A stretch of DNA of 44,654 nt from Phycisphaerae bacterium (GTDB lineage Bacteria; Planctomycetota; Phycisphaerae; Phycisphaerales; SM1A02): contig JAEUIU010000042.1 in assembly GCA_016795065.1 (NCBI GenBank), positions 1-44,654 of the forward strand. The letters are read 5' to 3'. Under the pieces are notes generated by a model that was not told the DNA's origin, searched no databases, and saw nothing but the letters and a program-made list of their open reading frames with translations. Shown piece by piece: positions 1 to 7,990 of this stretch. Within the stretch, counting starts at the first letter, position 1. Each line of letters opens with the position of its first letter. A program made the translations under genes and the position numbers.

Positions 1-1217
1 ATCGACCGGATCGCCTTCTGGAACGCCTCCTTGAAGGTGCGTCCGATGGCCATGCCCTCGCCCACCGACTTCATCTGGGTCGTCAGCGTCTCGTCGGCCT
101 CGGGGAACTTCTCGAAGGTCCAGCGCGGCATCTTCACGACGACGTAATCGATGCTCGGCTCGAAGCAGGCGCTGGTCGAGCCGGTGATGTCGTTGCGCAA
201 CTCGTCCAGCGTATAGCCGACGGCGAGCTTCGCAGCGATCCTCGCGATAGGGAAGCCGGTGGCCTTACTGGCCAGGGCCGAGCTGCGCGAAACGCGCGGG
301 TTCATCTCGACCACGACCATCTCGCCGGATTTCGGATCGACGGCAAACTGCACGTTCGAACCGCCCGTCTCGACGCCCACCGCCCGCATGATCGCGAACG
401 ACGCGTCGCGCATGCGCTGGTATTCCTTGTCGGTGAGGGTCATGATCGGCGCGACCGTGATCGAGTCGCCGGTATGCACGCCCATCGGGTCGATGTTCTC
501 GATGCCGCAGACGATGATGCAGTTGTCGTTTCGGTCGCGGACGACCTCGAGCTCGTATTCCTTCCAGCCCAGGGCGCTCTGGTCGATGAGCACCTGGCCG
601 ATCATCGAGGCGGCGATGCCGCGGCGGATGATCTCGTCGAACTCTTCGCGGTTGTAGGCGATGCCGCCACCGGTGCCGCCGAGCGTGAACGCCGGTCGGA
701 TGATCGCGGGCAGGCCGATCTCCTGGAGGAACGCCCGCGCGTCGTCGAGGTTGGTGACCGTTCGCGAGCGCGGCTGCTTGAGGCCGAGGCGCTCGACGAT
801 CTTGCGGAACTCCTCACGATCCTCGGCCCGCTGGATCGCTTCGCGCTTCGCGCCAATCATTTCGACGCCGAATTCCTTGAGCACACCGGAGTCCCACAGG
901 GCGCACGCGCAGTTGAGGGCCGTCTGGCCGCCGAGCGTCGGAAGCACCGCGTCCACCGGTGTGCCCAGCGATTTCTCGCGAGCCAGGATCTTCTTCACCG
1001 ACTCCGGCGTGATCGGCTCGATGTAGGTCCGGTCGCTGAAGGCCGGATCGGTCATGATCGTGGCCGGGTTGGAGTTCACTAGGACGACGCGGTAGCCTTC
1101 CTCGCGCAGGGCCTTGCACGCCTGCGTGCCGGAGTAGTCGAACTCACACCCCTGACCGATGACGATCGGGCCCGAACCGAGAATGAGGATCGTGGAGATG
1201 TCGTCGCGACGTGGCAT
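1..1217 (-). CDS. carB: Carbamoyl-phosphate synthase large subunit, N-terminal part (runs off the window)
   Basis: The large subunit makes carbamoyl phosphate from bicarbonate, ammonia (from glutamine via CarA) and two ATP, feeding pyrimidine and arginine synthesis in the cytoplasm. I translated the open frame from ATG at 1217 down to the window edge, giving about 405 codons. It begins [20 protein letters not shown] and continues with [17 protein letters not shown] and [10 protein letters not shown], the first pre-ATP-grasp domain. The ATP-grasp domain follows with [10 protein letters not shown] (about residues 180-190), [19 protein letters not shown] and PRWTFEKFP. The family is about 1070 aa long, so roughly the last 60% lies beyond position 1. 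There is no clear Shine-Dalgarno sequence before the ATG. The gene is divergent from the plsC-like gene, with about 256 bp between them. Identification is very secure. Confidence 0.96.
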   Translation of the reverse strand, partial: MPRRDDISTILILGSGPIVIGQGCEFDYSGTQACKALREEGYRVVLVNSNPATIMTDPAFSDRTYIEPITPESVKKILAREKSLGTPVDAVLPTLGGQTALNCACALWDSGVLKEFGVEMIGAKREAIQRAEDREEFRKIVERLGLKQPRSRTVTNLDDARAFLQEIGLPAIIRPAFTLGGTGGGIAYNREEFDEIIRRGIAASMIGQVLIDQSALGWKEYELEVVRDRNDNCIIVCGIENIDPMGVHTGDSITVAPIMTLTDKEYQRMRDASFAIMRAVGVETGGSNVQFAVDPKSGEMVVVEMNPRVSRSSALASKATGFPIARIAAKLAVGYTLDELRNDITGSTSACFEPSIDYVVVKMPRWTFEKFPEADETLTTQMKSVGEGMAIGRTFKEAFQKAIRS

Positions 1218-1473
1218 CGGTGGGGCCCGGCGAGGCCGGGGCTATCTCCGAAATGGGGGCGGAGGCGGGCAGGTCTGACCGACCGACTCGGGGCGAATGA
1301 CATCCGCCGTCGAGGGGCCGTCGCTCGCGTGGCGGTTGCGCCCCCCGGCCCAGTGAAGATTCGCTGATTGGCCAGGGGTCGCGCGGCGCGCGCAAATTGC
1401 CGCCATTCTAGTCGAGGCCGCGAGGGGAAGGGGGTACCTTGCCGATCTTCCGCCAAACTCCCCTTGAGAAGGC

Positions 1474-2409
1474 TTGGCTGCATTCGTTTTGGACCTTTCG
1501 CCGGCGGACGGGGAAGATCCTCGCCCTCACCTGAGTTCGTCCGCCGGTCACCGACCACTCCTCCTCCGTTTCGTCATCGCCTTGGAACCGACCACGCTCG
1601 CCATTTCTGCCGCCGCGTTCGTGACGCTCACGCTCGGGTACTCGTGGGTCGTCCTCCCTTGGCTCTCGAACCGGCTCGACTCGGGACCGATTGACGGGTT
1701 CCTTTTGACCTTGATCGAGGGGTGGATGCGCCTCCTCCATCGCCCGCGGTGGTTTGGCTTCGAGAAGGTCCAAGAAGTGTTGGAGGCTGCACCTGGATCG
1801 CCACCCAAGGGGGCCATTCTGGTCGCCAACCATGCGTCCGGTCTCGATCCCTTCCTTTTACAGGTGCCAATCCGGCGCCGGCTGCGCTGGCTGATGGCCC
1901 AGGACCAGATGCTGCCGACCTTCGCGGAGGCATGGGAACACCTCGGGATTCTCCCGGTGACCTACGGGGCGGGTGACTCCGCAACCTTCCGCGAGGCCAA
2001 CCGACATGTGCAGGCGGGCGGACTCCTCGGCCTCTTTCCCGAAGGGGGGATCGCCCGACCGGCCCGGCAGATTCGGCCGTTCCTGGCGGGCGTGGGCCTT
2101 ATGGCGGCTCGGGCGAAGGTGCCGGTCATCGTCTGCTGGATCGAAGGGGCACCCGAAACGGCCAACGCAACGGGGGCCTTCTTCAAGCGGGCGTCCGTCC
2201 GCGTTCACTGCCTCGAAGTGATCGATTTCCGAGGGGAGCGGGACGTCGAGGCGATCACCGCCCGCCTTCGCAACACGATTCAGCGGGCGAGCGGCTGGCC
2301 ACTCAACGACGAACCGATGCCATGGACCGCGCCGACCCGGAACGGGAAGTCCCCTGCTGGGGTCGTCTCGAAGGCCGCTACCACAAGCCGAGTACCATCC
2401 GAAGGGTGA
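1474..2409 (+). CDS. PlsC-like 1-acyl-sn-glycerol-3-phosphate acyltransferase
   Basis: A probable membrane-associated acyltransferase that transfers an acyl chain to lysophosphatidate or a similar acceptor in phospholipid synthesis. The glycerolipid acyltransferase signature is present: NHASGLD (the NHX4D catalytic motif, about residues 114-120 of the 311-codon frame), a downstream FPEGG motif, and a late PVIVCWIEGA strand. A hydrophobic stretch near residues 40-60 (TLAISAAAFVTLTLGYSWVV) is a likely membrane anchor. The start is uncertain. The longest form begins at TTG 1474, with GAGAAGG just upstream but too close; an in-frame TTG at 1582, just before the hydrophobic segment, is the main alternative. 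The stop overlaps the ruvA GTG start by 4 nt, so the two are probably translationally coupled. The exact acyl acceptor cannot be told from sequence. Confidence 0.85.
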   Translation: MAAFVLDLSPADGEDPRPHLSSSAGHRPLLLRFVIALEPTTLAISAAAFVTLTLGYSWVVLPWLSNRLDSGPIDGFLLTLIEGWMRLLHRPRWFGFEKVQEVLEAAPGSPPKGAILVANHASGLDPFLLQVPIRRRLRWLMAQDQMLPTFAEAWEHLGILPVTYGAGDSATFREANRHVQAGGLLGLFPEGGIARPARQIRPFLAGVGLMAARAKVPVIVCWIEGAPETANATGAFFKRASVRVHCLEVIDFRGERDVEAITARLRNTIQRASGWPLNDEPMPWTAPTRNGKSPAGVVSKAATTSRVPSEG

Positions 2410-3035
2410 TAGCCCGTATCGATGGACAGCTTGAAGGGATCTCCGACGGCGCCGCTCTCGTTCGCGCCGGAGCCATCGTCTACGAGGTCCTAGTGCCCGC
2501 CTACGACCAGATGCGACTGGCCGCCTCGATCGGCGAGGCCATTTCGCTGCACACCCTTCACTACCTTGAGGGCCAAGGCCAGGGCTCAAGCTTCTGGCCT
2601 CGCCTCATTGGCTTCGCCACCCCCGAGGAACGGACCTTCTTCGAGCTCTTCACGACCGTGAAGGGAATCGGCAACCGCAAGGCCTTGCGAGCCCTTCAGC
2701 TTCCTGTGGCGACCGTCGCCGAGGCGATCGCCAACCGCGACATCGCCACACTCCAATCGCTCCCCGAGATCGGCAAGAAGACCGCCGAGTCAATCGTCCT
2801 GGAGCTGAAGGACAAGGCCAGTCGCTTCCTTGGAGCCAGCATGATGGCCGAGGCCAAGCCGATGGACCCGAAGGTCGGGCGCCTTCGGACCGACGCCATC
2901 GCGGTTCTCATCCAGCTAGGCGAAAGCCGACCGGTGGCGCTCAATCTGGTCGAGCGCGTGCTCACTGCCGACCCAACGATCCTCTCAGCCGACGAAGTGG
3001 TGACCGCCGCCTTCAGGCTGAAGGACCTCGGCTGA
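2406..3035 (+). CDS. ruvA: Holliday junction branch-migration protein RuvA
   Basis: RuvA binds four-way junctions as a tetramer and loads the RuvB helicase during recombinational repair. The 209-aa product has the usual RuvA length and three-part plan: an N-terminal OB-fold (VIARIDGQLEG, then GAIVYEVLVPA), a central helix-hairpin-helix region (ELFTTVKGIGNRKALRAL and LQSLPEIGKKTAESIVLELK) and a C-terminal helical domain III that contacts RuvB. I chose GTG at 2406 because it gives the standard N-terminus and makes a GTGA overlap with the stop of the upstream acyltransferase. An in-frame ATG at 2322 would add 28 residues not typical of RuvA. RuvB and RuvC are not adjacent, but the YqgF/RuvX gene lies two genes downstream. 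Confidence 0.93.
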   Translation: MIARIDGQLEGISDGAALVRAGAIVYEVLVPAYDQMRLAASIGEAISLHTLHYLEGQGQGSSFWPRLIGFATPEERTFFELFTTVKGIGNRKALRALQLPVATVAEAIANRDIATLQSLPEIGKKTAESIVLELKDKASRFLGASMMAEAKPMDPKVGRLRTDAIAVLIQLGESRPVALNLVERVLTADPTILSADEVVTAAFRLKDLG

Positions 3036-3077
3036 CCCGCCGTCGCCGGACTCCCGCTCTTCTTCCCCACACTCACC

Positions 3078-4157
3078 ATGCGCTACGCGATGATCATGGC
3101 CGGCGGGTCCGGCACTCGTCTCTGGCCGATGAGCCGCGAGGCACGCCCCAAGCAACTCATCCCCTTCTTGAACGGAAAGTCGCTGCTTCAGGCGGCCGCC
3201 GAGCGCCTGAATGGTGTCGTGCCGCAGGAGCGGCGGGCGATTTGCACAAATGAGCATTTCCGCGCGGCGATCCGGGCGGCTCTGCCCGAGTTCAGCGACA
3301 GCCGCATTCTTGGCGAGCCTTGCGGACGCGACACCCTGAACGCGGTCGGCCTGACCGCCGCGATCCTCCAGCGCGAGGACCCCGAGGCGGTGTTTGCGGT
3401 GTTGACCGCCGATCACCTGATCGAACCGCAGGAGGAGTTTGCCCGCCGCCTCAACGTCGGCTTCTCCCTCGTCGAGCGCGACCCAGCCCGCCTCGTGACG
3501 TTCGGCATCACCCCGACCTTTCCGGCGACGGGGTACGGCTATGTCGAGCGCGGTCCGGCCATCGCCGGGTTCGACGATGCCTACCGGGCGAAGCGATTCG
3601 TCGAGAAGCCCGATCGCGAACGGGCCGAGGCCTATCTGGCCACGGGCAACTTCTCCTGGAACAGCGGCATGTTCGTCTTCAACGCGACGACGGTGATGGA
3701 GGCGATCCGCCGTTACCGCCCCGACACGTTTGAGGGACTCACGCGAATCGCCGATGCGTGGGAGTCGCCGCAACGGTCGGCGACGCTCGCGGCCCTCTAC
3801 CCGTCCCTCTTCAAGATCTCCGTCGATTTCGGGCTCATGGAACCGGCGAGCCGCGACGAGCGGCTCTCGATTTGCGTCGTGCCCATGGCCATCAACTGGA
3901 TGGACATCGGCAGCTGGCCAACCTACGCGGCGACCGTCGACGCCGACGCCAGCGCCAACCGGGCCCGCGGCCAGCACGTCAGCGAGGCTTCCCACCGTTG
4001 CCTGGTGGTCAGTGACGATCCGTACCATGTGGTCGCGACCATCGGTTGCGAGGATCTCATCATCGTGCACACCGCCGACGCGACCCTGGTCTGCCGTGCC
4101 GACCAGGCCGAGCGCGTGAAGACGATCGCCGGCAAGGTCCCCGAGCAGTACCGCTAG
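3078..4157 (+). CDS. manC: Mannose-1-phosphate guanylyltransferase (GDP-mannose pyrophosphorylase)
   Basis: Makes GDP-mannose from mannose-1-phosphate and GTP, a precursor for polysaccharides and glycans, in the cytoplasm. The N-terminus has the nucleotidyltransferase signature GGSGTRLWPMSREARPKQL (residues about 9-27), followed by ILGEPCGRDT, VLTADHLI, the sugar-binding FVEKPD, NSGMFVF and NWMDIGSW, all typical of the bacterial GMP family. At 359 aa it is the short form: it lacks the C-terminal cupin-type phosphomannose isomerase domain of bifunctional ManC/AlgA. It starts with ATG at 3078, 42 bp after ruvA, with no obvious Shine-Dalgarno sequence, and ends 25 bp before ruvX. It may share the plsC-ruvA-ruvX transcript. 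The symbol is by family; the sugar preference is inferred. Confidence 0.9.
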   Translation: MRYAMIMAGGSGTRLWPMSREARPKQLIPFLNGKSLLQAAAERLNGVVPQERRAICTNEHFRAAIRAALPEFSDSRILGEPCGRDTLNAVGLTAAILQREDPEAVFAVLTADHLIEPQEEFARRLNVGFSLVERDPARLVTFGITPTFPATGYGYVERGPAIAGFDDAYRAKRFVEKPDRERAEAYLATGNFSWNSGMFVFNATTVMEAIRRYRPDTFEGLTRIADAWESPQRSATLAALYPSLFKISVDFGLMEPASRDERLSICVVPMAINWMDIGSWPTYAATVDADASANRARGQHVSEASHRCLVVSDDPYHVVATIGCEDLIIVHTADATLVCRADQAERVKTIAGKVPEQYR

Positions 4158-4182
4158 CTGAACGATTCGTTAGGCAAGACCC

Positions 4183-4671
4183 ATGCGCTATATGGCCATC
4201 GATCTCGGCGAACGGCGCACCGGCATTGCCACCGGTGACGCGATCACCGGCCTAGTCCAGCCGCGCGTCGTCATTGAGCAGTCCAAGGGCGAGGAACTGC
4301 TCCGCAAGCTGCTGGTCGAGATCAACGACTTCGGCCCCAATCGCCTCGTCGTTGGCCTTCCGTTCAACATGGACGGAACCGAAGGGCCCGCCGCCAAATC
4401 GGTGCGAGCGTTCGTCGAGCAGCTCGCATCCCGGGCCCAGGTCCCGATCGATTACCAGGATGAGCGACTGACCAGTTTCGCCGCCGAGAAGCACCTCGAC
4501 CGGAGCGGCCGAACTCGCAAGGAGAAGAAGGAACTGCGGGACGCACTCGCGGCCGCCGAGATTCTGCGGGACTACCTGCGTCGCATCAGCGGTCAAGACC
4601 AGGTCCCGGATGGGGAACCTGACGACGTGGACCCCGATGACGTAGGCAGGGAGAACGGCAGGGGTTGCTGA
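4183..4671 (+). CDS. ruvX: Putative pre-16S rRNA nuclease / Holliday junction resolvase-like YqgF (RuvX)
   Basis: A YqgF-type RNase H-fold nuclease; family members take part in 16S rRNA 5'-end maturation and resemble RuvC. The 162-aa protein starts MRYMAIDLGERRTGIATGD, carrying the catalytic first Asp and the DLGxRRxG motif. It then has VVGLPFNMDGTEG (the family VGLP...G motif) and DERLTSFAAEKHL, containing the conserved DER acidic motif. Length is slightly above the usual 140-150 aa because of an acidic tail. The stop lies inside the probable -35 region of the downstream tRNA promoter. Just before the gene, CGATTCGTTAGG (about 4162-4173) resembles the motif that recurs across this window. 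Confidence 0.92.
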   Translation: MRYMAIDLGERRTGIATGDAITGLVQPRVVIEQSKGEELLRKLLVEINDFGPNRLVVGLPFNMDGTEGPAAKSVRAFVEQLASRAQVPIDYQDERLTSFAAEKHLDRSGRTRKEKKELRDALAAAEILRDYLRRISGQDQVPDGEPDDVDPDDVGRENGRGC

Positions 4672-4694
4672 TTCGCCCAGACGACGTGTATGAT
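4665..4694 (+). promoter_or_regulatory. Probable sigma-70-type promoter for tRNA-Gln
   Basis: TTGCTG (4665-4670) and TATGAT (4689-4694) are separated by 18 bp, placing a start site near 4701, about 35 nt before the tRNA. TATGAT matches the -10 consensus at five of six positions; the -35 is weak (TTG conserved). The -35 overlaps the end of ruvX. Supported by sequence only. Confidence 0.45.
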
Positions 4695-4735
4695 CCGACC
4701 GCGGTGTGCGGGCTTCGCCTCGCGCACGACACGAA

Positions 4736-4806
4736 TGGGGATTGGTGTAACGGTAGCACAACTGACTCTGGATCAGTTTGTCTAGGTTCGAATCCTAGAT
4801 CCCCAG
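4736..4806 (+). tRNA. tRNA-Gln (anticodon CUG)
   Basis: A 71-nt cloverleaf without an encoded CCA. The acceptor arms are TGGGGAT (4736-4742) and ATCCCCA (4799-4805), with discriminator G4806. The D arm contains TGGTGTAACGGTAGCAC. The anticodon stem is ACTGA/TCAGT, closing loop CTCTGGA with anticodon CTG at 4768-4770, which reads CAG (Gln). The T arm has TAGGTTCGAATCCTA. The U1-A72 acceptor pair is typical of bacterial tRNA-Gln. The last two bases also form the base of the downstream hairpin. Confidence 0.96.
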
Positions 4807-4862
4807 CTTGGCTAACAGAACGGCCCGTCGCCAACGCGACGGGCCGTTCTGTTAGCCAAGCT
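4805..4862. terminator. Perfect 27-bp-stem hairpin, probable bidirectional terminator
   Basis: Positions 4805-4831 and 4836-4862 are perfect reverse complements around the loop CAAC (4832-4835). The arms carry GGCTAACAGAACGGCCCGTC and its complement. It sits between the plus-strand tRNA and the minus-strand kinase, and covers the kinase's last codons and stop (4852-4854). There is no following T-tract on either strand, so it is not a textbook intrinsic terminator, but its place between convergent genes favours that role. It may also block run-through or help release the tRNA 3' end. Confidence 0.7.
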
Positions 4863-7293
4863 CGACAGCGCCGAGACAGAAAGCCGAGACAGGAAGCAGA
4901 GACAGCGAGCGAAGGCGGTTGGCTTGAGAGCGGAGGTGGTTGGCGAGGTCGGCGTCGCTGGGCATCAGCAGGCCTTCTTCAGCCATTGCCTCGAACATCG
5001 CTGCGGCGCGTTCATTCTCCTCGATGGCCCGTGCCGTCAGGGCGGGACGGCGATCGGCGGGTGTGCTCTCCGCGCCGGCGAGGGCCTCGCACATCTCGGC
5101 GAGTATGGCGTGACCGACCGCCTCCCCGCGGCGGGCGGCACCGTCCTTCGGGGCCCGTTCGCTCAACCACCGGCGGAGCCCGATCGCCTCCTCCATCGAT
5201 GTGCAAACGCCGGGCGCGTCGCCGAGCTTGGTGAGCAGTCCCGCCTGCCGGATCAGCGAATAGGCGATGTCGGCCCGGGCCTGGGCGTCGGCCGGATCGA
5301 TCTCGATGGCCTGTCGCCGGATGGCTAACGATTCGTCGATGACGCCGCGGGCCTCGTCCAATCTGCCGACTTCGATGAGGATCGAGGCGAGGGTGTTGAG
5401 TTCGACCGCGAGCCCACGCCGGCCTGCCGAGCCGCCCTCGGTGCCAGCCACCGTCCGCTGGGCCGCGACCGCCGTGCGCGAATGGGGGAGAGCCTCGGCC
5501 GCGCGGCCCGCCTCCCACAGCGTCGCCGCGAGTTTGCCTTCGATCACGCCACGCTTCGCGGCCAGCGTACCTGGCTCGGTGGCGAGAGGCGAGTCGTCAC
5601 CGAGCACTTCCGCGGCCTTCGACAGGACGCCGATCGCATCGTTGGTTCGTCCGACAAGGGCAAGCGCGTCCGCCGAGCGATCCAGCAGCATCACCATGGT
5701 GCCGAGGAACTCGATCGTCCGGGCATCCTCCTCGGGCACGCTCTCCAGCGTCGACTGTCCCGACGCGAAGGTTGCCAGCGACGCCTCGGCGTCACCGCTA
5801 TAGAGCTGCACAAAGCCGAGCGCCCCCTTCGCTCCCGCCAAGGCCACTTTCGCCAACCCATCGTCGGGACGCTGGCGTACGACCCGTTCGCGCAGGGCGA
5901 TCGCCGCGCCATAGGACTCCTTCGCCGGCGCGGTCTGGCCGAGGTTCGGCACCAGCGGATTGCCCTGGATGTCGCCGACACGCTCCCAGGCGGTCGCGAG
6001 TTCCGACATGAACGCCGCATCGTCCTCAGCGTCTGGAGCAAGATCGCGAAGGTAGTTCAGGGCGCTGGTGACGATGAGCTCGCGGGCCTCGCGCGAACCG
6101 TCGAGTTTCGAGATCTTGGCGTGGACATCAAACAGAAGGGTCGAGGCGATCTGCCGCACCTGCCCAAAGCGTCGCTCGGCGCGGCCCCGCTGCGCATCCG
6201 CCTCGCTCGACAGCCTGAACGCATAGAGCGCGAGGGCGAGGAACGCGATGGCAACGACCCCGCTTGCGATCGCGACGCGACGATAGCGCCGAACGACACG
6301 GGTCATGGCAGCGGCGGCGCTCTCGCGCCGGGCCTTGAGCGGCTCGCCGCGCACGAAGGCCCGAAGATCAGCGGCGAACTCCGCGGCCGACGAATAGCGG
6401 TCCTCCGGACGCTTGGCCAATGCCATCAGGAGGATCGCGTCGAACTCGCGCGGCAGGTCGCTTCGCGCGACACTGGGCCGGCGCGGCTCGTCTGATTCAA
6501 TCGCATGCAGAACCGTCGCCAACGACCCGTCCACCGCATACGGAAACCCGCCGGTCAGTGCCTGATAGAGGAGGACCCCGACGGCATACACGTCGCTTCG
6601 CACCTCAATGCGCGACGGGTCGCCCGACGCCTGTTCGGGGCTCGCCCACGGAAGCGAGCCGATAAACTGCCCGCCGCGGGTCACCGTCATCGCACGCTGA
6701 GGCGGCGGACCGTCACCGACCTGCGCAGGAGCGGCGGCGCTGGCAAGACCGAAATCGAGCAGCCGAGCCCGCCCGGCAGGATCGACGAGGACGTTGCTGG
6801 GCTTGACGTCACGGTGAATCACACCTCTGCGATGGGCCGCATCGAGCGCATCGCACACCGTCGCCACCAGTTCGGCGACGAACCTTGGGTCACGCCCCTG
6901 GGCTACGGCATAACGGTCGAACGGGATGCCGTCGACGTGTTCCATCACGATGTACGGTTCGCCCGTCGAAGTGACGCCGCCATCGAACACGCGCACGATG
7001 CCAGGATGGTCGAGCGTAGCGACGATCTCGGTCTCCCGCTCGAAGCGTCGTCTCGCCTGGGCTGACGCGAACTGCGGATCGCGCAGGACCTTGATCGCGA
7101 CCGTGCGCCGCGTCGCCTGCTGTCGGGCCATGAGCACTACGCCCTGGCCGCCACGGGCAATCTCGCCGAGCATCTCGTACCCGGGAATCTCGGGACGTTC
7201 CGCCTCGCCTTGCTTGTCGCTTCGCTCACGAAGCGTGGACAGAAGCGATTGCTCGTTAAGGAACCAACTCGCGTTGTCCAAGGTCTCGGTCAA
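4852..7293 (-). CDS. Membrane-anchored Ser/Thr protein kinase with TPR-like C-terminal region
   Basis: An 813-aa Hanks-type kinase, probably paired with the ECF sigma factor just upstream. The kinase domain (about residues 38-315) shows EIARGGQGVV (glycine loop), VAIKVL (ATP-anchoring Lys), HRDVKPSN (catalytic loop), LLDFGLA (DFG) and SLPWASPEQASGD (APE-like). One transmembrane helix follows (about residues 340-360, GVVAIAFLALALYAF). The rest is an extracytoplasmic helical region with TPR-like repeats (for example ALNYLRDLAPDAEDDAAFM, GAAIALRERV, ARGVIDESLAIRRQAI). The start is TTG at 7293: AAGGAG lies 5 nt upstream, and an in-frame stop lies only 12 codons upstream. ECF sigma factor plus kinase pairs are typical of Planctomycetes; phosphorylation control of the sigma factor is inferred. 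The C-terminus ends inside the hairpin at 4805-4862. Confidence 0.92.
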   Translation of the reverse strand: MTETLDNASWFLNEQSLLSTLRERSDKQGEAERPEIPGYEMLGEIARGGQGVVLMARQQATRRTVAIKVLRDPQFASAQARRRFERETEIVATLDHPGIVRVFDGGVTSTGEPYIVMEHVDGIPFDRYAVAQGRDPRFVAELVATVCDALDAAHRRGVIHRDVKPSNVLVDPAGRARLLDFGLASAAAPAQVGDGPPPQRAMTVTRGGQFIGSLPWASPEQASGDPSRIEVRSDVYAVGVLLYQALTGGFPYAVDGSLATVLHAIESDEPRRPSVARSDLPREFDAILLMALAKRPEDRYSSAAEFAADLRAFVRGEPLKARRESAAAAMTRVVRRYRRVAIASGVVAIAFLALALYAFRLSSEADAQRGRAERRFGQVRQIASTLLFDVHAKISKLDGSREARELIVTSALNYLRDLAPDAEDDAAFMSELATAWERVGDIQGNPLVPNLGQTAPAKESYGAAIALRERVVRQRPDDGLAKVALAGAKGALGFVQLYSGDAEASLATFASGQSTLESVPEEDARTIEFLGTMVMLLDRSADALALVGRTNDAIGVLSKAAEVLGDDSPLATEPGTLAAKRGVIEGKLAATLWEAGRAAEALPHSRTAVAAQRTVAGTEGGSAGRRGLAVELNTLASILIEVGRLDEARGVIDESLAIRRQAIEIDPADAQARADIAYSLIRQAGLLTKLGDAPGVCTSMEEAIGLRRWLSERAPKDGAARRGEAVGHAILAEMCEALAGAESTPADRRPALTARAIEENERAAAMFEAMAEEGLLMPSDADLANHLRSQANRLRSLSLLPVSAFCLGAVELG

Positions 7294-7358
7294 GCCCGCT
7301 CCTTCTCGCCGTTTGTCGCGGCCAAGCCGTCAATCCGGCTGGCTAACGCGTTGGCCAT
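7290..7358 (-). CDS. Possible 22-codon coupling ORF between sigma factor and kinase
   Basis: A short frame encoding MANALASRIDGLAATNGEKER plus Ala. Its ATG overlaps the sigma-factor stop by one base (TGATG) and its TGA overlaps the kinase TTG start (TTGA). GAGGGG lies a few bases before its ATG. The kinase Shine-Dalgarno sequence AAGGAG lies inside its last codons. Ribosomes finishing the sigma factor could therefore re-initiate here and be delivered to the weak TTG start of the kinase. No family is recognised and it may simply be spacer sequence. Confidence 0.3.
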   Translation of the reverse strand: MANALASRIDGLAATNGEKERA

Positions 7359-7954
7359 CACCCCTCGTCGGCGATCTGCGCCTCGATGAGCTCCCCCAAT
7401 CGCCGCACGATGCGCGACTTCGCCTGATATACCTGATCGAGCGAGATCCCTAACGATTCGGCCGTCTCGCGGACACCGGCACCTTCGACGCCATAGCGCT
7501 GGAACGCCATGCGGTCGACCGGACCGAACTCGGCCTCGATCGTTCGCATCGCCAGCCGCAGGTGGTACTGCCGCCATTCCGCTTCCCATTGCGCTTCCTG
7601 TTCCGGACTGCCTTCACCGGCCCGCCCCTCGGGTGTCGCCGCGTCCGCATCCAGTAGCGGCTTGGCCCGGTCGTTCTGACAGATTCGGCGCTGAATCGCC
7701 CGAACCGCGATCGTCTTCAGGTAGCCCCGAAATCGCCCCTTCTCCGGGTCATACTGGAAGGTCGGCATAACTCCGACCAGCGAGGTGATGACGTCCTGGA
7801 CGACATCCTCGGAATCCGCTGTCGAGAGCCCCCGTCGCCGGGCGAACCCCCGGAGGAGGGCACCGTAGCGGTCCATGAATTCGCTCCACGCCACGGCATC
7901 CTTGCCGTCGGCAAGGCGAGCGATGAGCGAGGCATGGGTGGTACGGGCGTACAT
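7358..7954 (-). CDS. ECF-type RNA polymerase sigma factor (planctomycete-type)
   Basis: A 198-aa extracytoplasmic-function sigma factor. Region 2 (about residues 20-95) includes EFMDRYGALLRGFARRRGLS, the promoter-melting and core-binding segment ADSEDVVQDV, then KGRFRGYLKTIAVRAIQR. Region 4 (about 145-190) has FQRYGVEGAGVRETAESLGI followed by SLDQVYQAKSRIVRRL, a helix-turn-helix for the -35 element. The N-terminus MYARTTHASLIARLADG resembles the T-x-x-SLL-x-RL opening common to planctomycete sigma factors found beside kinases. No anti-sigma gene is adjacent; the downstream membrane kinase may be the partner. It starts 36 bp after the propeller-like lipoprotein gene. No good Shine-Dalgarno sequence precedes the ATG. 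Confidence 0.9.
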   Translation of the reverse strand: MYARTTHASLIARLADGKDAVAWSEFMDRYGALLRGFARRRGLSTADSEDVVQDVITSLVGVMPTFQYDPEKGRFRGYLKTIAVRAIQRRICQNDRAKPLLDADAATPEGRAGEGSPEQEAQWEAEWRQYHLRLAMRTIEAEFGPVDRMAFQRYGVEGAGVRETAESLGISLDQVYQAKSRIVRRLGELIEAQIADEG

Positions 7955-7990
7955 CGGATGTCGGTGCCGCGAGGCGAATGGAGCGTCCGC

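Noticed and set aside
474..1082. 202-codon plus-strand frame opposite carB
   Set aside because: It is antisense to clear carB coding sequence and its composition fits a shadow frame.
7290..7589. 99-codon minus-strand frame overlapping the sigma-factor gene
   Set aside because: All but its last 22 codons overlap conserved region 4 of the sigma factor in a different frame; only the final 22-codon part is reported, at low confidence.
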